Source: DASUFI01 sp036274635 (GTDB lineage: Bacteria; Planctomycetota; B15-G4). Taken from it: a DNA stretch of 12,790 nucleotides. Position 1 is the stretch's first letter; each line of letters starts with the position of its first letter. The translations under genes were made by a program, and so were the position numbers. The stretch is from positions 1 through 12,790 of the forward strand of contig DASUFI010000047.1 in NCBI GenBank assembly GCA_036274635.1. The letters run 5' to 3'. Positions 7,136-12,790 of this stretch are shown here, piece by piece. The notes under the pieces were generated by a model. It saw nothing but the letters and a program-made list of their open reading frames with translations, was not told the origin of the DNA and made no database searches.

Positions 7136-7459
7136 TCAGGCCACGTGGACTGGAGCGGATTCCAGCAGGTGCGTCCCGTGCGTCATCGCGCCGCCCGCCC
7201 GCAGCGCCGCGGCGATCAGCGTGGTCTCGGCCAGCTCCTGCTCGGTCGCGCCGGCCTTCTTCGCCTTCTTCGCGTGGATCTCGATGCAGTAGGGGCACTG
7301 GGTGGTCAGGGCCACGCCGACCGCGATGAGCTCCTTGTACTTGAGCGGCACGACCCCGCCCTTCACGACGGCCTCATCGAAGGCCACGAAGGCCTTGAAG
7401 GCGTCGGGCGCCAGCTCGCCCAGCTTCTTGAACCTGGACAGGTGCTTCATGTCGTACAC
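7136..7459 (-). CDS. AhpD-like carboxymuconolactone decarboxylase family peroxidase
   Basis: A 107-residue all-helical protein. The motif QCPYCIEIHAKKAKKAG gives C55-x2-C58-x3-H62, with E43 (in KYKELIAVG) 12 residues before C55. This is exactly the spacing of the AhpD proton relay Glu118, Cys130, Cys133, His137, so a thiol-dependent peroxidase or reductase activity is likely rather than decarboxylase activity. The ending AALRAGGAMTHGTHLLE is typical of this short subfamily. The GTG at 7459 is preferred over the ATG at 7450: AGGAG lies 6 nt before the GTG but 15 nt before the ATG, and the resulting YDMKHL start is family-like. It is cytoplasmic and monocistronic, convergent with pnp. An operator-like repeat array lies upstream. 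The physiological substrate is unknown. Confidence 0.9.
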   Translation of the reverse strand: MYDMKHLSRFKKLGELAPDAFKAFVAFDEAVVKGGVVPLKYKELIAVGVALTTQCPYCIEIHAKKAKKAGATEQELAETTLIAAALRAGGAMTHGTHLLESAPVHVA

Positions 7460-7487
7460 GGCGATCTCCTGGGATGGTCCGGCCCGC

Positions 7488-7507
7488 CGCGCGTGACCAC
7501 ACGCGCG
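7488..7507 (-). promoter_or_regulatory. Hairpin in the leader of the peroxidase gene
   Basis: Arms 7488-7495 and 7500-7507 form a perfect 8-bp stem with a 4-nt loop, 17 nt upstream of the AGGAG ribosome-binding site on the minus strand. Its centre contains GTGGTCAC (minus strand), which also occurs at 7595-7602 in the repeat array, so it could be a DNA-level operator rather than an RNA structure. Confidence 0.3.
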
Positions 7508-7526
7508 CCCGGTGGCGGAGCGGCGG

Positions 7527-7532
7527 AATCTA
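7527..7532 (-). promoter_or_regulatory. Candidate -10 element of the peroxidase gene
   Basis: The minus strand reads TAGATT here, a 4 of 6 match to TATAAT. It would start transcription near 7520 and give a leader of about 60 nt. No -35 stands at the usual distance; instead the region 7550-7570 is occupied by the repeat array, which would suit an activator-dependent or repressed promoter. Confidence 0.25.
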
Positions 7533-7538
7533 CGCGGC

Positions 7539-7618
7539 TTGACGCCTCCGGTCGCTTGACTCGAGGTCAAGCCGGGGGCGCCGGCGGTTGACTCGTGGTC
7601 ACCCTGGTCGCGCTTGAC
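7539..7618. promoter_or_regulatory. Operator-like array of TTGAC direct and inverted repeats
   Basis: Four TTGAC half-sites start at 7539, 7556, 7588 and 7614. The second and third belong to two related 15-mers, TTGACTCGAGGTCAA (7556-7570) and TTGACTCGTGGTCAC (7588-7602), which agree at 13 of 15 positions and begin 32 bp apart, about three helical turns. The first is a perfect inverted repeat TTGAC-N5-GTCAA, extended to GCTTGAC/GTCAAGC. The fourth reads TTGACGCGAG and shares the core. This is the pattern expected of cooperative binding by a dimeric regulator. The spacing N5 differs from the N4 of FNR-type sites; the regulator is not identifiable from the sequence. Confidence 0.5.
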
Positions 7619-7675
7619 GCGAGCGGCATGTTCGAATTCGCGCGTCGCCGATGCGCGCCGCGCCCTACGCTGAAG

Positions 7676-7696
7676 ATCGGCGCGCCGCGCGCCGAT
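7676..7696. repeat. Perfect 9-bp inverted repeat
   Basis: ATCGGCGCG (7676-7684) and CGCGCCGAT (7688-7696) surround the triplet CCG. It could be an operator or a cruciform/hairpin. The GC-rich alphabet makes such repeats less rare than usual, and no T-tract follows directly. Confidence 0.45.
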
Positions 7697-7879
7697 GATG
7701 GGGAATCGGGCCACCGGAGCGCCGGCGCTTGAGGCCTCCCGACCCGGAAGTTTTTTTGCGCCTGCGGCTGCATTGACACGCGTGGCGGCCCCGTGAGCGG
7801 CATTAGGATGCGGCCGCGCAGCGGTGGACGGATCGACGCCAGGCAGGCGCGCGACGGCGCGAGCGGGATCGGAGGAGCG

Positions 7880-8569
7880 ATGACGAGTCGAGTGTCGCGG
7901 GCGAGCGAGCGCGGCGTCCTGCTGGCCGGCCTGCTGCTGGCCCTGTGTGCGGCCGTCGACGCCCTGCAGGTCACGGGCCAGGTGCTCTACGGCAGCGCCG
8001 ACAAGGCGCAGCACGGCGCGACGGTGAACATCCTCTCCGTCTACGCGCAGAACCCCATCTACATGCGCATGAAGGCCGAGGGCCTGTCGGAGACGGACGG
8101 CGCGCGCGGCAGCAAGCTGTTCGCGGAGGCGCAGGCCGCCACCAACAAGGCGCTCGTCAAGGTGGCCAAGGCCGAGAGGCTGGACGTCATCACCGTGCCG
8201 GGCGGCCTGTCGGGCGGCGCCGACGCGATCCGCGACATCACCTCCGCGGTGGTGGAGCAGCTGCCGGTCTACTACGTGGACGGACGCGTGCTCACCGGCG
8301 CGGCCGCGGACGCGCGCACCATCGTGGTGCTCGACAGCAACGCCCTGCTGGCCGCCATCCCCGCCTGGCGCGAGAGCCAGGCGCTCACCGAGAACGACGC
8401 CAACTGGCATTTCCTGCGCAAGCAGGCCATGGACGCCTTCGAGAAGGCCGTCAAGAAGGTGGCCCGCGACGGCGGCTACGACGCCGTGGTGGAGAAGGGT
8501 TGCGTCACCTGCCGCCTCGGTCCGGTCGCGGACGTGACGCAGACGGCCGTCGTGGCCCTGGGAGGCTGA
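7880..8569 (+). CDS. Exported protein with two OmpH/Skp-like units in tandem (putative)
   Basis: 229 residues. The ATG at 7880 follows GGAGGAG directly and starts a signal peptide (basic residues 4-11, hydrophobic 13-26, likely cleavage after VDA at 26-28). An open frame reaches back to 7793, but those residues are Arg/Gly-rich. Residues 49-128 and 148-227 align without gaps over 80 positions with 17 identities counted by eye, mostly in the second half: KALVKVAKAERLDVI against KAVKKVARDGGYDAV, then DIT..VV..L against DVT..VV..L. Each unit resembles the ends of OmpH/Skp family proteins (short strand with V-x-D, then a helix and the segment VAkekGYDlVl...DiT) with the long coiled-coil tentacle greatly shortened. 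Skp is a periplasmic chaperone for outer-membrane proteins. Two cysteines (CVTC) occur near residues 210-214. It overlaps functionally with the next gene, 2 nt away. Family assignment is inference; the duplication is seen in the sequence. Confidence 0.75.
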   Translation: MTSRVSRASERGVLLAGLLLALCAAVDALQVTGQVLYGSADKAQHGATVNILSVYAQNPIYMRMKAEGLSETDGARGSKLFAEAQAATNKALVKVAKAERLDVITVPGGLSGGADAIRDITSAVVEQLPVYYVDGRVLTGAAADARTIVVLDSNALLAAIPAWRESQALTENDANWHFLRKQAMDAFEKAVKKVARDGGYDAVVEKGCVTCRLGPVADVTQTAVVALGG

Positions 8570-8571
8570 GC

Positions 8572-10038
8572 ATGCGCCGCCTCGCGCCGGCCGCGCTGGT
8601 CCTGCTCGTGGCCTGTGTCACCGAGGAGATGAAGCCGCCGGGCACCACCTGGGAGTTCACCGCGGACAAGCCCGTGGTCACCATGGGTGAGCTGCCGGCG
8701 CAGGCGGCCCCGCCGACGCCCGGCGCGCCCGGGCCGCAGGTCGCCCCGCCCGTGCAGAACGCGCCGGGCGAGCCCACGCCCGACCTGCTGCACCTGCTGC
8801 AGCCGGTGACCGAGGTGCCGCAGCAGCCCGACTACCTGTCGGAGGCGCCGCCCTCGCCCTTCCACAGGCTGGGGCGCAACGTCATCCGCGGCATCGACGG
8901 CTCGTGGTCCAAGATGTACCCGATCAAGGCCGAGCGCACCGCGGGCGTGGTCGCGCTGCTGCAGTCGAGCGTGCCGGGCTTCCCCACGGAGCCGGGCAAG
9001 CCCGCGCCGGCGGACGGCAAGCCGACCGAAGTCATCAAGTACGTGGTCGAGCCGAACTTCTACAAGGACTCGCTGTTCACGGACCACAGCGTCAAGCTCG
9101 GCATCCTCGAGCCGCTGCCCAACCTCAGCGTCGCGGACCTGCTCATGGTCACCGCGCCGCCCGAGGTGCTGCTCTTCGTGGACCAGCTCATGGACAAGGT
9201 CCTCGCCGACCTGCCGCAGGTCGAGCTGCAGGTGCGCGTGGTCGAGGTCAACCTGGACGACGTGCTCGAGTGGGACGCCAAGATCGCGGCGGCCAAGCTG
9301 GAGAACGCCGACGCGCCCTTCGATCCGGTGGCCAACCCCATCGACGGGCACTTCGGCGCGGGCTTCCCCATCCAGAACGGCACGGCGGACACGGGCTTCG
9401 GCGCGAACTTCGGCAGCTTCGTGCCGCCCACCAACCTCACCGGCTTCCTGCTGAGCATGCAGGGCATGGTCAGCGGCTACCAGGTGAACACGCTGCTGTC
9501 CTTCCTGCAGACCATCGGCGCCAGCGAGCTCATCAGCACGCCCACGCTGACCGTGCTCAACGGCCACCGCGCGCTCATCAACACGGGCAGCAAGGTGCCG
9601 GTCTTCTCGGCCACCGGCGTGGGCACCAACTCGCAGGTGACCACGACCTACCAGGACACGGGCGTGCGGGTCGAGATGATCCCCTTCATCGTGGCCGAGG
9701 ACGTGGTGCGCATCGACGTCTCGGTGAGCGTCTCGGCGGTCACCAGCGAGGTGCCCTTCGTGCTGTCGGGCGTGGAGGTCGAGACGCCGGTCATCAGCAC
9801 GCGCGACACGGCCACGACGGTGCACGTGCACAGCGGCCAGGCCTTCTCCATCGGCGGGCTGCGCGCGCGGGGCACCATCGAGTCCATCAGCAAGGTGCCG
9901 CTGCTGGGGGACATCCCCATCCTCGGCTGGCTGTTCAAGAGCCGCGAGAGCCGCATCCAGAACACGGAGATCCTGTTCTTCGTGACGCCGACCATCCACA
10001 TCCCCAGCGAGACGCTGGTCGCGCCGCTCGGTCCGTGA
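8572..10038 (+). CDS. Lipoprotein secretin (type II/IV secretion-type outer-membrane channel subunit)
   Basis: 488 residues. The N-terminus MRRLAPAALVLLVAC carries a lipobox LVAC with the acceptor C15. A Pro/Ala-rich stretch (about 43-75) follows. Residues about 184-225 (VADLLMVTAPPEVLLFVDQL, then VELQVRVVEV) resemble the last N-domain and the secretin entry strand. Residues 320-475 are the secretin core: STPTLTVLNGHRALINTGSK, then ETPVISTRDTATTV, VPLLGDIPILGWLF (from 442) and ILFFVTPTI. Secretins form homo-multimeric outer-membrane pores in type II secretion, type IV pili and phage export. This one has few N-domains, and a lipid anchor that may let it reach the outer membrane without a pilotin, as for lipoprotein secretins such as HxcQ. 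GGAGG precedes the ATG by 6 nt, inside the end of the upstream gene, so the two are an operon. No ATPase, pseudopilin or inner-membrane platform gene is in the window. Confidence 0.9.
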   Translation: MRRLAPAALVLLVACVTEEMKPPGTTWEFTADKPVVTMGELPAQAAPPTPGAPGPQVAPPVQNAPGEPTPDLLHLLQPVTEVPQQPDYLSEAPPSPFHRLGRNVIRGIDGSWSKMYPIKAERTAGVVALLQSSVPGFPTEPGKPAPADGKPTEVIKYVVEPNFYKDSLFTDHSVKLGILEPLPNLSVADLLMVTAPPEVLLFVDQLMDKVLADLPQVELQVRVVEVNLDDVLEWDAKIAAAKLENADAPFDPVANPIDGHFGAGFPIQNGTADTGFGANFGSFVPPTNLTGFLLSMQGMVSGYQVNTLLSFLQTIGASELISTPTLTVLNGHRALINTGSKVPVFSATGVGTNSQVTTTYQDTGVRVEMIPFIVAEDVVRIDVSVSVSAVTSEVPFVLSGVEVETPVISTRDTATTVHVHSGQAFSIGGLRARGTIESISKVPLLGDIPILGWLFKSRESRIQNTEILFFVTPTIHIPSETLVAPLGP

Positions 10039-10047
10039 TGGAAAGCC

Positions 10048-10063
10048 GGCCGCTCGCGCGGCC
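10048..10063 (+). promoter_or_regulatory. Small hairpin between the secretin and symporter genes
   Basis: GGCCGC (10048-10053) pairs with GCGGCC (10058-10063) around TCGC. It sits in the 36-nt gap before the symporter GTG. No T-tract follows; it could attenuate or separate expression of the two genes, or be incidental. Confidence 0.25.
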
Positions 10064-10074
10064 ATGATGGCGGC

Positions 10075-12114
10075 GTGCAGCAGGCGCTCACGCTTCCGCC
10101 GCCCACGACGCTGGGCTGGCTCGACTGGGTCGTGGTCGCCGCCTACCTCGCCGGCGCGCTCGTCGTGGGGCTCATCGGCGCGCGGCGCGCGAGCGGCAGC
10201 ACGCTGAACTTCTTCCTCTCCGGGCGCAGCCTGCCGTGGTGGCTGGTGGGCACGTCGCTGGTGTCCTCGGGCTTCTCCTCGGACACGCCGCTCATCATCA
10301 CCGGCTGGACGCGCGCGAGCGGCGTGGCCGGCAACGGGCGCTGGTGGGGCTACCTCGTGGGCACCCTGCTCGTGGTGGTGCTCTTCGCGCGGTTGTGGCG
10401 GCGCAGCGGCGTGTTCACCGACGTGGAGTTCATGGAGCTGCGCTACGCGGGCATGCCCGCGGCGGGTCTGCGCGCCTTCAAGGCCGTCTACCAGGTGGCC
10501 TTCGTGCACTGCATCGCCATGGCGTGGATCTTCCTCTCCATGCAGAAGCTGCTGGCCGTGGTGCTGAGCCTCGGCACCGCGCCGGTGTGCACGCTCGTGG
10601 GGGTGCCGATCACGCCGTCCGTGCTCGCGCTGCTGGGCTGCGTGGTCTTCACCTTCCTCTACTGCGAGGTCTCGGGGCTGTGGGGCGTGGTGCTCAACGA
10701 CCTGCTGCAGTTCCCGGTGGCCATGGCGGGCGCGGTCACGCTGTGCCTCTTCGTGGTGAGCGCCTTCGGCGGCCTGCAGCCGCTGGCCGAGCGCGTGGCC
10801 GCTGTGGACCCGGCCAAGCTCTCCGCGCTGCCGGTGGGGATCGACGCGCTGGGCCAGCCGCCCTCGACCTGGGGCGCGCCGCTGTGGGAGTTCGTGATCT
10901 TCTTCGGGCTGCTGTGGTGCGCGAACAAGAATGCCGACGGCGGCGGCGTGGTCATCCAGCGCATCCTCGCGGCCAAGGACGAGAAGAACTCGGTGCTGGG
11001 CACGCTGGCCTACGCGATCGTGAACTTCGCGCTGCGGCCCTGGCCGTGGATCCTGGTGGCGCTGGCCACGCTCGTGCTGCTGCCGGCGGTGCGCGTCGAG
11101 TCGCCGACGGCCGGGACGGTGACGCGCGTGGAGGACGGCCGCATCGAGGTGCAGCCGCGCGACGGGGGCGCGCCGGTGGCGGTGAACGTGCCGGCCACGG
11201 GGCTGCCCGACTGGCAGGTGGTGACCCTGAAGCCGGGCGCCGAGGTGGAGGCGGGCAGCGTGCTGGCGGCCACCGACGACGAGCTGGCCTACCCGGTCTT
11301 CATGCACCGCTTCCTGCCGGCGGGGCTGTTCGGGCTCATGGTGGCCAGCTTCCTGGCGGCCTTCATGTCGGCCACCAGCAGCCACATCAACATCGCCGGA
11401 AGCTACCTCGTGCACGACGTGTACCGGCGCTTCCTGCGCTCGGATGCGTCCGAGGCGCACTACGTGCGGGCGGCGCGGGTCGTCACGCCGCTGGTGGTGG
11501 CCACGGCGCTGGCCTTCGCGCTGTCGGCCGGCAGCGTGCGCGGGCTGTTCGACCTGTTCACGCGCCTGTTCGGGGGCGTGGGGCTGGCCTACCTGCTGCG
11601 CTGGACGTGGTGGCGCATCAACGCCTGGTCCGAGGCGGCGGTGCTGGCCACCTCGGCGGCCATGACGCTGCTGCTGGCCGTCGCGCCGCGCCTGCTCGCG
11701 CCGCTGCTGCCGCCCGGGCTGCTGGCCGCCGGCGCGCCCACCTTCGCGGGCGGGCAGCTGCTGGTCTTCGCGACCTCGCTGCTGGTGGTCGTGCCGGTGA
11801 CCCTGCTCACGCCGCCGGTGGACCGCGAGCACCTGCGCCGCTTCGTGGAGAAGGTCCGTCCACCGGGCGCCTGGGGGCCGATCCGCAAGCCGGCCGACTG
11901 GGCGCCGGCGGGCGCGAGCTGGTGGCTGCGGCTGCTGGCGGCCTGGATGACGGCGATCGCGGTCGTGGTCGGCCTCATCTTCCTGCAGAGCGCCCTGTTC
12001 CTGCGCGGCGGCGACGGCGCCCTGGCGTGGCTGGCCTGCACGGTCGGCGGCCTGCTGGCCTTCGGCGTCGCCCTGTCCTCCCTCCAAGGGGGTCACCGGC
12101 CCGCCCCGCCTTGA
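10075..12114 (+). CDS. Sodium:solute symporter (SSS family) with an inserted beta-rich domain
   Basis: A 679-residue inner-membrane protein of about 13-15 helices. Early helices contain AAYLAGALVVGLIGARRA and FFLSGRSLPWWLVGTSLVSS, typical of SSS transporters. Residues about 403-440 read YPVFMHRFLPAGLFGLMV then MSATSSHINIAGSY and HDVYRRF, the TM8 region whose Ser/Thr residues form the Na2 sodium site in vSGLT. Residues about 342-401 are not typical: SPTAGTVTRVEDGRIEV and TLKPGAEVEAGSVLA look like a sandwich-barrel hybrid (biotinyl/lipoyl-like) fold in the loop before TM8, predicted to face outside. The lysine of a true biotinyl MKM motif is absent. An in-frame TGA at 10066 forces the GTG start at 10075; the ribosome-binding site is weak. 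It lies 36 nt after the secretin gene and may be cotranscribed. The substrate cannot be read from the sequence. Confidence 0.92.
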   Translation: MQQALTLPPPTTLGWLDWVVVAAYLAGALVVGLIGARRASGSTLNFFLSGRSLPWWLVGTSLVSSGFSSDTPLIITGWTRASGVAGNGRWWGYLVGTLLVVVLFARLWRRSGVFTDVEFMELRYAGMPAAGLRAFKAVYQVAFVHCIAMAWIFLSMQKLLAVVLSLGTAPVCTLVGVPITPSVLALLGCVVFTFLYCEVSGLWGVVLNDLLQFPVAMAGAVTLCLFVVSAFGGLQPLAERVAAVDPAKLSALPVGIDALGQPPSTWGAPLWEFVIFFGLLWCANKNADGGGVVIQRILAAKDEKNSVLGTLAYAIVNFALRPWPWILVALATLVLLPAVRVESPTAGTVTRVEDGRIEVQPRDGGAPVAVNVPATGLPDWQVVTLKPGAEVEAGSVLAATDDELAYPVFMHRFLPAGLFGLMVASFLAAFMSATSSHINIAGSYLVHDVYRRFLRSDASEAHYVRAARVVTPLVVATALAFALSAGSVRGLFDLFTRLFGGVGLAYLLRWTWWRINAWSEAAVLATSAAMTLLLAVAPRLLAPLLPPGLLAAGAPTFAGGQLLVFATSLLVVVPVTLLTPPVDREHLRRFVEKVRPPGAWGPIRKPADWAPAGASWWLRLLAAWMTAIAVVVGLIFLQSALFLRGGDGALAWLACTVGGLLAFGVALSSLQGGHRPAPP

Positions 12115-12140
12115 TAAAAAAGCGCGCCACGACCTACACT
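12111..12140 (+). promoter_or_regulatory. Candidate sigma70-type promoter for the HEAT-repeat gene
   Basis: TTGATA (12111-12116, 5 of 6 to consensus) overlaps the symporter stop codon. TACACT (12135-12140, 4 of 6) follows after 18 nt. Transcription would start near 12147, about 60 nt before the ATG at 12207. The A-run at 12115-12120 is the only AT-rich spot in this neighbourhood. Confidence 0.5.
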
Positions 12141-12206
12141 CCGCCGCTTCCGCGGTCGGCCGGCTCGTGGCCACCGCCGTCCCCGAACCCCGTCGCGAGC
12201 CCGTCC

Positions 12207-12790
12207 ATGTCCCGCCTCACGCTGCTCCGTCTGTCCCTGCCGCTGGCTGCCGTGCTGTTGACGGGTCGCGCCGCGGCCCAGGCCGATGAGCACTTCCAGC
12301 AGGCCATCGCCGCCTACCAGTCGGGCGACAGCGCCGGCGCCATCGAGCACCTCAAGGCCCTGCTGGCCGAGAACCCCGGCAACGAGCAGGCCCTGGCCCT
12401 GTGGCAGAGCGCCGACCAGGACGTCATCACCCACATGCTCATGGAGCGCGGCGAGCTGGGCGAGCTGGCCGACCGCTTCCTGGGCCTGGCCAAGGCCGCG
12501 CACCAGCAGATCACGGAGGACCCGGGCAGCGCCGCGGAGGTGGTGGGCCGCGTGCTCGAGGGCGACCCGCTGCAGCGCGACATGGCCATGCTCGAGCTGC
12601 GCGCCAAGTACGGCCCGTGGGCCGTGCCGGCCCTCGTCGGCGCCCTCGGCGACCGCTCGAACACCGACAACCGCGTCAACGCCATCCAGGCCCTCGTGCG
12701 CCTGGGCGACGACGCCGTCATGCCGCTCATCGCCGTCCTGCAGAGCGACGACGTCATGACCCGCCGCAACGCCGCCGCCGTGCTCGGCAC
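12207..12790 (+). CDS. Exported TPR/HEAT-repeat protein, 3' end beyond the window
   Basis: 194 codons are present and the frame is still open at the edge. The start MSRLTLLRLSLPLAAVLLTG leads into a signal peptide with a probable AAAQA cleavage region near residues 22-26. Residues about 27-65 (DEHFQQAIAAYQSGDSAGA, then LKALLAENPGNEQALAL) form a TPR-like helix pair. From about residue 138 HEAT-like repeats begin: YGPWAVPALVGALGD, then RVNAIQALVRLGDDAVMPLI and RRNAAAVLG. Such repeats make alpha-solenoid scaffolds for protein contacts. No catalytic motif is seen in the visible part. The ATG has only a weak GAG upstream. A good promoter precedes it, so it probably starts a new transcription unit. 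Cargo and partners are unknown. Confidence 0.82.
   Translation, partial: MSRLTLLRLSLPLAAVLLTGRAAAQADEHFQQAIAAYQSGDSAGAIEHLKALLAENPGNEQALALWQSADQDVITHMLMERGELGELADRFLGLAKAAHQQITEDPGSAAEVVGRVLEGDPLQRDMAMLELRAKYGPWAVPALVGALGDRSNTDNRVNAIQALVRLGDDAVMPLIAVLQSDDVMTRRNAAAVLG

Larger units (their letters stand above)
7460..7879. other. Gene-free divergent regulatory region
   Basis: About 420 bp lie between the peroxidase gene (minus) and the OmpH-like gene (plus). I find no coding frame with a natural composition. It contains, left to right, an 8-bp hairpin (7488-7495 with 7500-7507), the TTGAC repeat array (7539-7618), a perfect 9-bp inverted repeat (7676-7684 with 7688-7696, loop CCG), a 12-bp palindrome AGCGCCGGCGCT (7718-7729), a run of seven T at 7751-7757 and an isolated TTGACA at 7773-7778. 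Confidence 0.6.

Noticed and set aside
4317..7298. 993-codon open frame on the minus strand
   Set aside because: It is antisense to pnp. Its translation is rich in His, Leu, Asp and Arg runs with no recognisable domain, as expected from the complement of a GC-rich gene.
7773..7809. Perfect TTGACA with TAGGAT as a promoter for the OmpH-like gene
   Set aside because: The gap is 25 nt, too long for a sigma70 promoter, and no other -10 lies at 16-18 nt.
7136..8410. Extension of the peroxidase frame to 424 residues
   Set aside because: The upstream part is low-complexity and crosses the regulatory region and the start of the OmpH-like gene; the GTG at 7459 has an ideal ribosome-binding site and gives a normal-length protein.
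7945..8571. Extension of the secretin frame upstream to 7945
   Set aside because: That part overlaps the OmpH-like gene in another frame, is Arg/Gly-rich, and the ATG at 8572 has GGAGG and a lipoprotein signal.
11098..11278. Biotinylation or lipoylation domain in the symporter
   Set aside because: The fold pattern is similar, but the MKM-type lysine motif is absent and the segment is predicted outside the cytoplasm.
8476..12174. 1232-codon open frame on the minus strand
   Set aside because: It spans antisense to three genes with clear protein families. The His/Arg/Gln-rich composition is that of a shadow frame.

Overview
The window is a stretch of very GC-rich bacterial chromosome with strong G/C preference at third codon positions, which is why it carries many long antisense open frames. 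It holds ten protein genes that I accept, no RNA genes, no mobile element and no CRISPR array. Secreted proteins with cleavable signals, a lipoprotein secretin, RpsO-Pnp housekeeping synteny, secreted TPR and HEAT proteins and a large sodium:solute symporter point to a Gram-negative-type (diderm) bacterium. The style of the TPR, HEAT and symporter proteins suggests a high-GC Planctomycetota-like lineage, but that is an inference from general resemblance and not a phylogenetic result.

Layout. Bases 1-259 have no gene. Bases 260-3140 (minus) hold two exported TPR proteins one base apart, which look like tandem paralogues. A 143-bp divergent promoter region separates them from queC (plus, 3284-3931), the 7-deazaguanine (preQ0) synthase. 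Then come rpsO (ribosomal protein S15) and pnp (polynucleotide phosphorylase), the classical order, each preceded by a leader with a hairpin. The PNPase is enlarged: a second S1 domain and an RGG/glycine-rich tail follow the standard KH-S1. A strong bidirectional hairpin at 7067-7111 ends pnp and the convergent small AhpD-like peroxidase gene (minus, 7136-7459).

The peroxidase gene is preceded by a gene-free stretch of about 420 bp with a cluster of TTGAC direct and inverted repeats that looks like an operator array. On the plus strand follow a tightly coupled pair: an exported protein that appears to be two shortened OmpH/Skp-like units fused head to tail (7880-8569), and a lipoprotein secretin (8572-10038). 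Next is a sodium:solute symporter (10075-12114) with a beta-rich, biotinyl/lipoyl-like (sandwich-barrel hybrid) segment inserted in a predicted external loop. Finally an exported TPR/HEAT-repeat protein (from 12207) runs off the right edge.

Most noteworthy are the duplicated OmpH-like protein coupled to a compact lipoprotein secretin, the symporter with the inserted beta domain, the double-S1 PNPase, the TTGAC repeat array upstream of the peroxidase gene, and the tandem TPR paralogues. All domain calls are by eye; none has been checked by a database search.
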